Position numbers and translations under genes: made by a program. Source: Candidatus Gastranaerophilales bacterium (lineage in GTDB: Bacteria > Cyanobacteriota > Vampirovibrionia > Gastranaerophilales > Gastranaerophilaceae). Taken from it: a stretch of DNA of 35,528 bases. Shown piece by piece: positions 1-7,983 of the stretch. Each line of letters begins with the position of its first letter. Positions within the stretch are counted from its first letter, which is position 1. The notes beneath the pieces were generated by a model. That model saw only the letters and a list, made by a program, of their open reading frames with translations, was not told where the DNA came from and made no database searches. Location of the stretch: assembly GCA_023662705.1 (NCBI GenBank), contig JAMPIM010000021.1, forward strand, positions 1 to 35,528, read 5' to 3'.

Positions 1-439
1 AGTATGCATAAGCGATTCCGCAAAGTGCTCCTACTACAACCTGCAGCGGAGTGTGACCTAATAATTCTTTTAATTTTCCGCCTGCTTCAACAAGGTCTTG
101 TTTGTATAAATCCATTATAATTTTATTCAGGCATGCTGCTTGTTTTCCAGCTGCACGTCTGACACCTGCCGCGTCGTACATTACGATGAATGCGTAACCT
201 AATGCAATTGCAAATTCAATTGAGCTGAATCCTTTAATCAAACCAACAGCGGTAGATAACCCCATAACACCTGCTGCGTGAGAGCTTGGCATTCCTCCTG
301 TTGTTGTGAATAATCTCAAATCAACTTTTCTTTTCATTATTAAATGTAAGAAAAATTTTGCTACCTGCGCTAATACTATACCTGAAAACGCAACAAATAT
401 TACCTCGTACCCCGTACCGTAAATTAGATTATAATTCAT
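1..439 (-). CDS. Divergent PAP2 family protein (YuiD/DUF212), 3' end cut by window edge
   Basis: A reading frame on the minus strand starts at an ATG at 439 and runs off the window start after about 146 codons, so only a few C-terminal residues should be missing (family about 150 aa). The translation has the hallmarks of the YuiD/DUF212 family: a GGMPSSHAA segment, YDAAGVRRAAGKQA and a C-terminal GHTPLQVVVGALCG. It is hydrophobic with several likely membrane segments. The family is a divergent relative of PAP2 phosphatases and haloperoxidases; its substrate is not established, and a lipid phosphate is plausible. Its ATG follows the stop codon of ispA with no gap (TAGATG), so it is probably translated by coupling, and the pairing with a prenyl diphosphate synthase hints at polyprenyl-phosphate metabolism (inference). 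Confidence 0.85.
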   Translation of the reverse strand, partial: MNYNLIYGTGYEVIFVAFSGIVLAQVAKFFLHLIMKRKVDLRLFTTTGGMPSSHAAGVMGLSTAVGLIKGFSSIEFAIALGYAFIVMYDAAGVRRAAGKQAACLNKIIMDLYKQDLVEAGGKLKELLGHTPLQVVVGALCGIAYAY

Positions 440-1309
440 CTAGACTCCTAAAATTCTATCCCTTAACTTATTTAAAATCTCTGTAAATATTTCAGAATTG
501 TACTTCTCGATTATACCATAACATTCCTGAATTAGCGAGTGGAATTTATTTTTAGCTTCTTCAAGTCCGTAAAGTGAAACGTATGTTAGCTTTCCGCTGT
601 TTTTATCTTTTCCTACTGTTTTTCCTAATTCCTCAAAAGAAGATATTTCATCCATAATATCATCATAGATTTGGAACACTAAACCAAACTTGCTTGCAAA
701 CTCGTCTAGTTTCTCTAATTCCTTTTCCTCTGCTCCTGCGGCAATTGCACCGCTTCTTATTGCCAGACGGAATAAAGCGGCAGTTTTGTTCATGTGTATA
801 AAATCAAGAGTTTCCTCAGGAGATTTAACTAATTTCCCCCCCTCTGATTCAATATCAACAACCTGACCTGCAATAAGTGCGTAAGCTCCGCCCCATTTAG
901 TGAACTCATGAACGAGCTTGAGTATTGTTTCAGCACTTAAATCTTTTGATTTTTCTATAATAAGCTGTGGAGCGAATGTCAAAAGTGCATCTCCTGCAAG
1001 AACCGCGTTAGCTTCTCCAAATACTTTGTGGTTAGATGGTTTTCCGCGTCTGAAATCATCGTTATCCATACATGGCAAATCATCATGGATAAGACTTTGA
1101 ACGTGAAGCATTTCTATAGCACAAGCCATTGGCATTGCTTTTTCTATATCACAGCCTAACATTCTTGCTGTTTCCAAGCACATAACAGGGCGAAGGCGTT
1201 TTCCCGGAAGCATAAGCGTGTATTTCATAGACTTAAAAATATCCTCGGGATAAGTAATTGGCATATATTTATCCAAGTGTTCATCAACAAGTTTAATCAA
1301 GTTCTTCAT
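440..1309 (-). CDS. ispA: Short-chain polyprenyl synthase, probable farnesyl/geranylgeranyl diphosphate synthase
   Basis: This 289-aa protein condenses isopentenyl diphosphate with allylic diphosphates in the cytoplasm, feeding undecaprenyl, quinone and related lipids. Both aspartate-rich motifs are visible: the first, DDLPCMD at residues 76-82, has the DDxxxxD spacing of bacterial type II farnesyl synthases, and the second, DDIMD, lies at 216-220. The GKRLRP isopentenyl-binding segment is near residues 36-41 and GQVVDIE near 148-154. Length is normal for IspA-type enzymes (about 290-300 aa). The gene overlaps the 3' end of rsgA by 17 nt and abuts the DUF212 gene, so the three are probably one operon. 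Exact chain length (C15 or C20) cannot be decided by eye. Confidence 0.93.
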   Translation of the reverse strand: MKNLIKLVDEHLDKYMPITYPEDIFKSMKYTLMLPGKRLRPVMCLETARMLGCDIEKAMPMACAIEMLHVQSLIHDDLPCMDNDDFRRGKPSNHKVFGEANAVLAGDALLTFAPQLIIEKSKDLSAETILKLVHEFTKWGGAYALIAGQVVDIESEGGKLVKSPEETLDFIHMNKTAALFRLAIRSGAIAAGAEEKELEKLDEFASKFGLVFQIYDDIMDEISSFEELGKTVGKDKNSGKLTYVSLYGLEEAKNKFHSLIQECYGIIEKYNSEIFTEILNKLRDRILGV

Positions 1310-2291
1310 GGTCTATATCCTTATAAATATTTTGTTTTTGAGTATTTCTTGCACTCTGACGTTTGCGGGAGCTGATTTTGACCGCTGTTTTTGAGTGTGT
1401 CTGCTTGTGTGTGCTTTCGGTTTTTACACCTTGATATTTAACTTTTTCTTTGTATTCTTTTGCTTCTTCAACGAACGCTATGTAGCTTTCATAGCGGGTC
1501 ATATCAATTTCGCCTAAATGCGCTTTTACAGCGCAGTCTGTCTCGTTTATGTGCAAGCAATCCTGAAATTTACAATGTTCTTTATATGGGTGAATTTCAG
1601 AGAATAATGTGTCGACATCGTGTGGGAGTAAGAAATCGAATTTAAGATTGCTAAATCCCGGGGTATCTACAATTCTTGTATCTTCGGCAATTGTGATAAT
1701 CTCGCTGTGACGGGTTGTATGTGTGCCGCGCCCTGTTTTTTCACTGACTTCTTTTGTGCGGAGATTTACACCGCTGACAGCATTGATTAAACTGGATTTT
1801 CCGACTCCTGATGAGCCGCAGAGAACAGAGGTTTTACCTTTTAGGATTTCTCTGAATTCATCAAGCCCAAATCCTTCCAGAGCTGATGTAAACAAAATAT
1901 CAAATCCGAGCGGTTCATAGATTGAAAACACTTTTTCGATTGTTTTGTCGTCGTCAGACAGGTCATTTTTGTTAAAGCAAAGAACTGTTTTTAGATTGTG
2001 ATATTTTGCAAATGCAATGTAGCGATTTAGCTGTAAAAAACTTAATTCAGGTTCTTTAACCGCAGAAATAATTATAACCTGATCGACATTTGCAACTGTC
2101 GGACGTGTAATAAAGTTCTCGCGCGGAAGAATCTTTACAATTGCGCCGTTTTCAAACTCGACAAAATCTCCTACATAAACTTTTTGTTTCTGTTTTTTTA
2201 TAACTTCACGCAGTTTGCATTCGTATGTTTCACCGCTTGCTTCTACATAATAAAAATCAGAATGAATTTTAAAAATCTGTCCCTTTTGCAT
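1293..2291 (-). CDS. rsgA: Ribosome small-subunit biogenesis GTPase RsgA (YjeQ)
   Basis: A 332-aa circularly permuted GTPase that acts late in 30S maturation. The order of G motifs is diagnostic: NKND (G4) at 107-110 comes before the P-loop GSSGVGKSS at 159-167 and DTPG (G3) at 209-212. An N-terminal OB-like region of about 65 residues precedes the G domain, and a zinc knuckle (C240, C245, H247, C253) follows it. The last 45 residues form a basic, Ser/Thr/Lys/Arg-rich tail that looks like an RNA-binding extension. I see no strong Shine-Dalgarno before the ATG at 2291. The 3' end overlaps ispA by 17 nt. Known function from E. coli and B. subtilis orthologues; assignment secure. Confidence 0.95.
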   Translation of the reverse strand: MQKGQIFKIHSDFYYVEASGETYECKLREVIKKQKQKVYVGDFVEFENGAIVKILPRENFITRPTVANVDQVIIISAVKEPELSFLQLNRYIAFAKYHNLKTVLCFNKNDLSDDDKTIEKVFSIYEPLGFDILFTSALEGFGLDEFREILKGKTSVLCGSSGVGKSSLINAVSGVNLRTKEVSEKTGRGTHTTRHSEIITIAEDTRIVDTPGFSNLKFDFLLPHDVDTLFSEIHPYKEHCKFQDCLHINETDCAVKAHLGEIDMTRYESYIAFVEEAKEYKEKVKYQGVKTESTHKQTHSKTAVKISSRKRQSARNTQKQNIYKDIDHEELD

Positions 2292-2315
2292 AGGATAATT
2301 TTAACATAAAAATCT

Positions 2316-2510
2316 TTAAGTCTTCATTAAAAGCTTATAGGTTTCAATGTTTAGGTTATCAGCAAGTTTATCAAGTCTTTTTATGCTTGGAGTTTTCTTT
2401 CCCCGCTCAATTTCAGACAAATAGTCAGTAGAATTCACTCAATTTTTCTTGTGTAAAATTGAGCTTATTTCTGTAATAAGCAAATAGCACGTAAAGGGGA
2501 TCTAAAAGAA
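2316..2510 (-). pseudogene. Decayed Xre-family HTH repressor, copy of the neighbouring gene
   Basis: Minus-strand translation gives two pieces of the same HTH protein in different frames. The upstream piece (from about 2490) reads YYRNKLNFTQEKLSEF and then hits a stop. The downstream piece reads TDYLSEIERGKKTPSIKRL and continues to a stop at 2316-2318. They align end to end with the intact HTH gene at 2658-2885, with a small deletion and frameshift at the junction. Positions 2374-2426 match 2728-2780 at 52 of 53 bases, so the two are recent duplicates or tandem relatives. No intact start or full-length frame remains. Confidence 0.75.
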
Positions 2511-2661
2511 ATGGTTTGCGAAGTCGATGATATTCGCAGCACATTGGATGTTTTGCGGGTATATTGTAATGCTTGCTCTGAAACAGAAGAAATTAAAAGA
2601 TTCTTTTTTATCTAAAATTACACCAATTGACAAAAATACGATGTATATAGATGGAGATTAA
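2511..2661 (+). pseudogene. Possible small frameshifted ORF of unknown function
   Basis: An ATG at 2511 is preceded by a purine-rich AGGGGA about 11 nt upstream and opens a 34-codon frame ending at 2615. A second frame continues from the same stretch (KDSFLSKITPIDKNTM...) to a stop at 2659-2661, overlapping the end of the HTH gene. One frameshift near the A-rich stretch around 2590-2600 would join them into a protein of about 49 aa. It lies between an intact and a broken repressor, so it may be a relic of a small cargo gene. I do not recognise the sequence, and chance cannot be excluded. Confidence 0.25.
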
Positions 2662-2885
2662 TCAAGCTTATCATTATTAATAAAAAACTTATAAACCTCA
2701 GTATCTAGGGCGTCGGCAATTATTATGAGTCTTTTTATGCTAGGAGTTTTCTTTCCCCGCTCAATTTCAGACAAATAGTCTTTAGATATGTCAGTCAATT
2801 CTCCTAACTTTTCTTGAGATAGGTTCTTTAATTTTCTGTAATATCGTAAATTTTTGCGTAAAATTTCTAGTGTGCTATTTGTCAT
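2658..2885 (-). CDS. Small Xre-family helix-turn-helix transcriptional regulator
   Basis: A 75-aa single-domain protein. Residues about 8-62 form a canonical HTH_XRE (Cro/C1) fold, with LSQEKLGELTDISKDYLSEI as the turn and recognition helix, followed by ERGKKTPSIKRL. There is no additional ligand-binding or peptidase domain, as is typical of phage, toxin-antitoxin or restriction-control repressors. It is divergent from ribH and next to a degraded copy of itself. A 6-bp inverted repeat (TTGTAT-4 nt-ATACAA) sits just upstream of the start and could be an autoregulatory operator. The target genes are unknown. Confidence 0.85.
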   Translation of the reverse strand: MTNSTLEILRKNLRYYRKLKNLSQEKLGELTDISKDYLSEIERGKKTPSIKRLIIIADALDTEVYKFFINNDKLD

Positions 2886-2892
2886 TTCATCA

Positions 2893-2908
2893 TTGTATTT
2901 TTATACAA
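2893..2908. promoter_or_regulatory. Inverted repeat, candidate operator of the HTH repressor
   Basis: TTGTAT at 2893-2898 and ATACAA at 2903-2908 form a perfect 6-bp inverted repeat with a 4-nt spacer, beginning 8 nt upstream of the HTH start codon. On the minus strand it overlaps a possible -10 (TACAAT) that lies 17 bp from a TTACAT. Position and symmetry fit autorepression. The repeat is AT-rich, so chance is possible. Confidence 0.3.
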
Positions 2909-2968
2909 ATAAAAATGTAACAGGCATATAGCACGACAATTGGCGATTATTTATTCGCTATATAACTA

Positions 2969-2997
2969 TTTCAAAATATTCAAATTTGTTGTATAAT
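2969..2997 (+). promoter_or_regulatory. Probable sigma-70-type promoter of ribH-murQ
   Basis: A perfect TATAAT at 2992-2997 is preceded at 17 bp by TTTCAA (2969-2974), a weak -35. Transcription would begin around 3004, leaving a short leader containing AAGGAG (3014-3019), 7 nt before the ribH ATG. Confidence 0.5.
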
Positions 2998-3026
2998 ATT
3001 AATATAGATTATGAAGGAGTAGGGAT

Positions 3027-3491
3027 ATGGCAACATACGAAGGTTTATTAACTGTCACAAATGAAAAATTCTGCATTATTATATCAAGATTCAATGAGTT
3101 TATCGGCTCAAAATTATTAGCTGGTGCAATTGATGAACTGAAACGTCACGGTGTTGCTGAAGATAATATTGATGTTGTTTGGTGTCCTGGAGCTTTTGAA
3201 ATTCCTTTGGTTGCTAAAAAATGTGCTTCTTCAAAAAAATACAATGCTGTTATTACATTAGGCGCTGTTATTAAAGGTTCAACTTCTCACTATGATTATG
3301 TTTGTGCAGAAGTTTCAAAAGGTGTTGCATCAGTTTCTCTTGAAACAGGAATTCCTGTGATATTCGGAGTGCTTACAACAGATAATATTGAACAGGCTAT
3401 TGAAAGGGCAGGTACAAAAGCAGGTAATAAAGGTTCTGATGCTGCGAAGGCTGCTATTGAGATGGCTAATCTTATCTCTGCTATTGGTTAG
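3027..3491 (+). CDS. ribH: 6,7-dimethyl-8-ribityllumazine synthase
   Basis: A 154-aa cytoplasmic enzyme that joins 5-amino-6-ribitylaminouracil with 3,4-dihydroxy-2-butanone 4-phosphate, the penultimate step of riboflavin synthesis. Hallmarks visible are the SRFNEFI N-terminal substrate loop, VVWCPGAFEIP, the GAVIKGSTSHYDYV segment with the catalytic histidine, and the C-terminal GTKAGNKG. Length is normal for the family, which forms pentamers or icosahedral 60-mers. A good Shine-Dalgarno (AAGGAG) lies 7 nt upstream. No other rib gene is near; instead it is followed after 28 nt by murQ, so the riboflavin genes are apparently dispersed. Confidence 0.96.
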   Translation: MATYEGLLTVTNEKFCIIISRFNEFIGSKLLAGAIDELKRHGVAEDNIDVVWCPGAFEIPLVAKKCASSKKYNAVITLGAVIKGSTSHYDYVCAEVSKGVASVSLETGIPVIFGVLTTDNIEQAIERAGTKAGNKGSDAAKAAIEMANLISAIG

Positions 3492-3519
3492 TTTATTATT
3501 TTATAAGTGAGGTGTGTGT

Positions 3520-4413
3520 ATGAGCGAAATTATTACAGAGTACAGAAATGAGAACACAAAAAACATTGATTTACTCTCTACAATTGATATTGTGAGAAAA
3601 ATCAATGAAGAAGATCAGATTGTGGCACGTGCTGTGGAAGATGAGAGTGCTAATATCGCTCGTGCAGTTGATATTATTGCAAAACAATTCCTTGTTGGTG
3701 GTAAATTATATTATTTTGGAGCGGGAACATCAGGGCGACTCGGAGTTTTGGATGCTTCTGAATGTCCTCCGACATTTGGAGTTACTCCTGATTTGGTAAC
3801 AGGTATTATTGCTGGCGGAGATAAGGCGCTTCGTTTGGCAGTAGAGGGTGCAGAAGATAATTTTGAACTCGGTGTAGAAGATGCCCAAATCCTTGCAAAA
3901 GAAGATGTTTGCGTTGTGATTTCAGCAAGCGGAAATCCTAAGTATCTTTTAGGTGTGCTATCTCATGCCGAAAAACTAGGATGTAAAACAATTGCAATTA
4001 CTTGTAACCACAAAGCAGCTATCTTAGAAGAAGTCGGACTTGGAATTTGTGTAGAAGTAGGCCCTGAAGTTATTGCAGGTTCAAGCCGTATGAAAGCAGG
4101 TACTGCTCAAAAAATGGTTCTTAATATGCTTACAACAGGCTCAATGATTAAAATCGGCAAAACTTATGAGAACTTTATGATTGATTTAATGCCGACAAAT
4201 GAGAAACTCAAAGACCGTGCAATCAGAATTGTTTCACAGATTGCGGAAGTTAATTCTTCTACTGCGTTAAAAACACTGCTTGAATCCGATTGGTCTGTTA
4301 AAACTGCAATATTAATGCTCAGATGTTCATTATCTAAAGAGGAAGCTAAAGAACTGCTAAGAAAAAATTGCGGAGTTTTGCGCCGTGCTTTGGCAAGTTT
4401 TGCAAGAGCTTAA
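3520..4413 (+). CDS. murQ: N-acetylmuramic acid 6-phosphate etherase
   Basis: A 297-aa SIS-domain enzyme that cleaves the D-lactyl ether of MurNAc-6-phosphate to give GlcNAc-6-phosphate, a step in peptidoglycan recycling. Visible signatures are TEYRNENTKNID at the N-terminus (TEqRN in the family), GAGTSGRLGVLDASECPPTFG, the sugar-phosphate SIS signature SASGNPKYLLG, and EVIAGSSRMKAGTAQK. I start it at the ATG at 3520 rather than the in-frame GTG at 3514: a GTGAGG Shine-Dalgarno is better placed for the ATG and family N-termini fit. It follows ribH closely and converges on a muramidase-like gene, the stop codons overlapping in a TTAA. No MurNAc transporter or kinase gene is visible. Confidence 0.95.
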   Translation: MSEIITEYRNENTKNIDLLSTIDIVRKINEEDQIVARAVEDESANIARAVDIIAKQFLVGGKLYYFGAGTSGRLGVLDASECPPTFGVTPDLVTGIIAGGDKALRLAVEGAEDNFELGVEDAQILAKEDVCVVISASGNPKYLLGVLSHAEKLGCKTIAITCNHKAAILEEVGLGICVEVGPEVIAGSSRMKAGTAQKMVLNMLTTGSMIKIGKTYENFMIDLMPTNEKLKDRAIRIVSQIAEVNSSTALKTLLESDWSVKTAILMLRCSLSKEEAKELLRKNCGVLRRALASFARA

Positions 4414-5915
4414 TTCATAAAGTTGTAACAAATGCCGTTTTGAGCGTTTTCCCAGGCCTTTCTGATATAGTTAAGTTCTGAACGATTCTTTTTGTATTTA
4501 TTGCATACATCGTTATAGTAATATTCAATGTCTTTCATAGCTTTATGTCTGTCTTCGGGAGAAAGGTCGCGCATTGAAGAAATAAGTCTGTAATAGTTTC
4601 TTTTATGCAGTCCTTTTAATCCTGTTTCGTAAATAAGCTTGGAAACACAGCCTGCGTAATCCTTGTTTTCTAAACATTGTTTGATTTGAGGGGTTAAAGT
4701 TTGTTCTTTACAGCCTTCAAATTTTTCCAAGCCAAGCCCTTTTTCTAAACCTTTGTTAAAGACTATGTCGACGATAGCATCTTGTATTGATTGCGGCGCA
4801 TTTGTAAATGCTTCTCCATAATAAGCAGCTGCGTCAGCTCTTGCGCTGATAATATCTGCCGCCAATAATTCATAAGCCTGATTATTACTGATTTGAATAT
4901 TATTTCTATTGGCATTTGTCATAATTTGACCAAAAACTCTTCCCGTATGGCCGAAACCTATTGTAAGTGTTCCGTCAGGTTTCTTTTCTCTGCCTTTGAT
5001 TGGAACAGGATATCCGTTATCATCAATAGTTTCTTTTTCATCATCATAAGGAACTTTTGCTGCAATTCCATTCTTGCCTTCGATACGGAAAAGGATATCT
5101 TCAACGTATTCTTTGCTGACTCCTGCTGCTTCTGCCGTTTCTGCAATATTTGTAACTGTATTCGGTTTTACTGTAGTTATTTCAGGAATATTTAATTCCA
5201 TTCCGTTTTCCAAAGGTTTGCTTAAATCAATATCCTTGTTGCAGAGTTTTAATAAGGAATACGAAATTCCCAAATCGTTGCTTAGTCTAATCGGGTCATG
5301 TTCGCTATTTTCATCAACAGTCATTGTATAAGCAGCTTTTGTTTCCGTGCGGAGTGTCTCTTCGTTTGAATCTTCTGTTTTATCATTAGAGCCAAAAAGA
5401 TTTGAGAAGAATCTTCCTATTGCTTTAAAAGCATTACAAATGCCGTTCCACATACGTTTAAAAAATCCCGGTTTTTCTGTTTTTGGAGTTTCTTCTTTTT
5501 CAAATTCTATAGCAATTTTTTTATTAATATTTGTAGAGTCCGTAATATCAAGTGAAGTATTGGTGGCTGTTATATTTGCAGCTGCAACGCTATATACATT
5601 CTTTTCTTTGTAAATAGCATTCATTTGTGTTTGCAAAGAATCAGGCGTAATATCTTTTAAATCGTTGGTATTAAAGATTTCTGCATTGCCGTCTTTGCCT
5701 TTAAGTAAATCGAATAAGGCAATCTGATACCCGGTTAATTCAATTCTTTGAACATTTTCTGCCGTTGAGGTATCAATTTCGCCGTTTATTATTGAATATT
5801 TTGTAATATTACCGTCTTTTACAACATAAGCGCTGCTGTTTCCGCGAATGGTACAGTTTTGCAAATCCAGAGTGGATTCCTGTTTTTTAGTAATATCGTA
5901 AAAAGTATAGCTCAT
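4410..5915 (-). CDS. LysM and GH24 (phage-lysozyme-like) muramidase, multidomain
   Basis: A 501-aa protein. Residues 1-140 are an unrecognised domain rich in Asn, Thr and Asp. Residues about 150-176 (FFKRMWNGICNAFKAIGRFF...) form a basic amphipathic helix. A LysM-like region lies at about 194-245. The C-terminal part, from about 268, resembles GH24 lysozymes: RIEG with candidate catalytic Glu279, then TIGFGHT at 318-324, a helical region containing NKGL at 387-390, and GLHKRNYYRLI at 435-445. About 35 residues separate Glu279 from TIGFGHT, more than in T4-type enzymes, so this loop is an insertion. There is no Sec signal peptide, so export (if any) is unexplained. It converges on murQ with a 4-nt stop overlap. 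No holin or phage genes are nearby. Hydrolysis of the MurNAc-GlcNAc bond is inferred. Confidence 0.75.
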   Translation of the reverse strand: MSYTFYDITKKQESTLDLQNCTIRGNSSAYVVKDGNITKYSIINGEIDTSTAENVQRIELTGYQIALFDLLKGKDGNAEIFNTNDLKDITPDSLQTQMNAIYKEKNVYSVAAANITATNTSLDITDSTNINKKIAIEFEKEETPKTEKPGFFKRMWNGICNAFKAIGRFFSNLFGSNDKTEDSNEETLRTETKAAYTMTVDENSEHDPIRLSNDLGISYSLLKLCNKDIDLSKPLENGMELNIPEITTVKPNTVTNIAETAEAAGVSKEYVEDILFRIEGKNGIAAKVPYDDEKETIDDNGYPVPIKGREKKPDGTLTIGFGHTGRVFGQIMTNANRNNIQISNNQAYELLAADIISARADAAAYYGEAFTNAPQSIQDAIVDIVFNKGLEKGLGLEKFEGCKEQTLTPQIKQCLENKDYAGCVSKLIYETGLKGLHKRNYYRLISSMRDLSPEDRHKAMKDIEYYYNDVCNKYKKNRSELNYIRKAWENAQNGICYNFMN

Positions 5916-6024
5916 AATATCCTGATTCTTATATTAATAAACATAACTTTTCTTAAAAACTTGCGTTTATGTTAATAAATATTTACAAAGTTCCTCTAAT
6001 ATGGCTATAGGGGGTAGTTTGTAG

Positions 6025-6048
6025 TATAATACTTGTAGTTAGAAGGAG
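6025..6048 (+). promoter_or_regulatory. Probable -10 element and Shine-Dalgarno of gpsA
   Basis: TATAAT at 6025-6030 and AAGGAG at 6043-6048 precede the gpsA ATG at 6057. No good -35 is visible at 16-18 bp, so activation or an alternative sigma factor is possible. Confidence 0.4.
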
Positions 6049-6056
6049 TAGATTAT

Positions 6057-7070
6057 ATGAAACTTACTGTACTTGGTCCGGGATGCTGGGGTTTAACATT
6101 AGCTTGGTTGTTGAATGATAACTTTGAAGATATAACAATTTGGGGTAGAGAATCCGATTTAAACGAAGATTTGGTTGTTAATAAACACTGCTCAAAGCCA
6201 CTTGAAGTACAGTTGGATAAAAAAGTTGAATTTACTTCCGATTTGAAGAAGGCAATTGACGGAGCTGATATTATTCTTTCAGTAGTTGCGACAGGCGGTG
6301 TGAGACCTGTTTGTGAACAATTGAAAGCCGCAGGCATTAATCCTTCTGTTCCTCTTGTTAATGCTTCAAAGGGCTTAGAGTTGAATACTCTAATGCGTAT
6401 GTCAGAAGTTATCAAAGATGTTCTTCCGGAGCAAAAAGTTGTTATTCTATCAGGGCCTACACTTGCAAAAGAAGTATTGCAAGGTAAACCTACCGCGGCT
6501 TCTGTTGCTTGCGAAGATATGGAAACTGCTGAATTTGTGCAAAAAGCATGTAATGTTCCGAATAAATTCAGATTATACACAAACCCTGATGTAATCGGGG
6601 TTGAATTAGGCGGAAGTCTTAAAAATGTTATCGCAATCGCTTCAGGCTTTGCTCATTCAATGAATCTTGGTGACAATTGTATGGGTACTTTGCTTACCCG
6701 TGGTATGGCAGAAATCGTAAGATTAAGCGTTAAAATGGGTGCAGATCCTTCAACTCTTTACGGACTTTCCGGCATGGGCGACTTGATTGCAACCTGTTCA
6801 AGCCCTATGTCACGTAACTATACGGTTGGTTCAATGCTGGGTCAGGGTAAAAAAATTGATGATATTTTGAAAGAGTTAGGCTCTGTAGCAGAAGGCGTTA
6901 AAACCTCTAAAGCAGTTTGTGACCTTGCGGAAAAATTAGGTTTGGAAGTTCCTGTCTCAAGCGCTATTTATGAAGCTGTTTACACTGATATTACTCCTCA
7001 GGAAGTTTTATCAAAGCTTATGAACCGTAAACTTAAAAAGGAAGAAAGTTATGATCAAATACGCGGTTAA
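6057..7070 (+). CDS. gpsA: Glycerol-3-phosphate dehydrogenase [NAD(P)+]
   Basis: A 337-aa cytoplasmic enzyme reducing dihydroxyacetone phosphate to sn-glycerol 3-phosphate for phospholipid synthesis. The N-terminal Rossmann motif is GPGCWG, in line with the GxGxxG family pattern. NASKGLE, GPTLAKEV and the C-terminal catalytic block GVELGGSLKNVIAIASG with GLSGMGDL are all present. Length is normal. The start is fixed by AAGGAG 8 nt upstream. The last 20 nt overlap the start of the RicT-like gene, indicating coupled expression. Confidence 0.95.
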   Translation: MKLTVLGPGCWGLTLAWLLNDNFEDITIWGRESDLNEDLVVNKHCSKPLEVQLDKKVEFTSDLKKAIDGADIILSVVATGGVRPVCEQLKAAGINPSVPLVNASKGLELNTLMRMSEVIKDVLPEQKVVILSGPTLAKEVLQGKPTAASVACEDMETAEFVQKACNVPNKFRLYTNPDVIGVELGGSLKNVIAIASGFAHSMNLGDNCMGTLLTRGMAEIVRLSVKMGADPSTLYGLSGMGDLIATCSSPMSRNYTVGSMLGQGKKIDDILKELGSVAEGVKTSKAVCDLAEKLGLEVPVSSAIYEAVYTDITPQEVLSKLMNRKLKKEESYDQIRG

Positions 7071-7983
7071 ATACCTTAAAAATACTTTTGTTCCTTTGAA
7101 AGGCGCTAACGAACTGGATAACCTTGACGGGAAACTTATTCTTGCCCGTACGGATAAGGGTGAAGAAGTTCTGAAAGTTTCTCTTGTTAATACTGAAATC
7201 GGCAAGCTTTTTGAAAATTCAAAGAAGACTCCTGAACCGTTTGAATTTCTTCGTGTTATGACTCAGGAAGACATGATGATTTACGAGGAGATAAAAAAAG
7301 AAGAAGTCACTTCGTTCTTTAAATGCAAAGACTTGGTAAAAAAACACCGTCTTAATATGAATTTGGTTCAATGTCGTTTGACGTTTGACAGAAGAAAAAT
7401 TTCTTTTTATTACACTGCGCCTGAGCGTGTTGACTTTAGGGAACTTTTAAAAGATTTGACTCAGGTGTTTAAACGTATGAGAATTGATTTACGTCATATC
7501 GGAGTTCGTGATGAATCTTCAATTATGGACGGAACGGGGATTTGCGGTAAACCTTTCTGCTGTTCTTCTTATTTAAGAAAGTTTGAATCGATAAATGTAA
7601 AACTGGCAAAAGATCAGGGAATGCCGATTGCGCCTTCAAAAATTTCAGGTACTTGCGGACGTTTGCTCTGTTGTTTAACTTATGAGTACTCAAATTATAT
7701 TGAAGCTGCCAAAGGAATGCCTCCTGTCGGTTCTACCGTTATGACTCCTGCCGGATTGGGTAAAGTATGTATGATTCAGTTCTTGAACAATGCTGTATCG
7801 GTTAAATTTGAGGACGGCAAGATAAAAGAATTTGGAAAAGCTGAAGTAGAAATGGTTGATGCAAATATCAATGTTGATATTAATGTTCCTAGAATAACTA
7901 ATTATGCACCTGATGAAAAAGTTGATGCACGCCAGCTTCGTCAACTGGAAGACGATAGAAACAGTTCAACAGGTAACGTCTAA
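7051..7983 (+). CDS. ricT: PSP1 domain protein, RicT (YaaT) family
   Basis: A 310-aa protein with a PSP1 C-terminal domain and the cysteine set of RicT/YaaT: GICGKPFCC (C165, C170, C171) and TCGRLLCC (C202, C207, C208). In Bacillus subtilis RicT forms a complex with RicA and RicF that carries Fe-S clusters and assists RNase Y-dependent RNA maturation; the cysteines suggest metal binding here too (inference). No ricA or ricF is in the window. The start ATG at 7051 lies inside the gpsA end and has an AAGGAAG Shine-Dalgarno. The C-terminal 40 residues are divergent. It converges on the sigma factor gene with a 4-nt stop overlap. Confidence 0.88.
   Translation: MIKYAVKYLKNTFVPLKGANELDNLDGKLILARTDKGEEVLKVSLVNTEIGKLFENSKKTPEPFEFLRVMTQEDMMIYEEIKKEEVTSFFKCKDLVKKHRLNMNLVQCRLTFDRRKISFYYTAPERVDFRELLKDLTQVFKRMRIDLRHIGVRDESSIMDGTGICGKPFCCSSYLRKFESINVKLAKDQGMPIAPSKISGTCGRLLCCLTYEYSNYIEAAKGMPPVGSTVMTPAGLGKVCMIQFLNNAVSVKFEDGKIKEFGKAEVEMVDANINVDINVPRITNYAPDEKVDARQLRQLEDDRNSSTGNV

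Noticed and set aside
6053..6580. 175-aa minus-strand frame opposite gpsA
   Set aside because: gpsA motifs on the plus strand account for the sequence; the antisense frame shows no domain or start signal.
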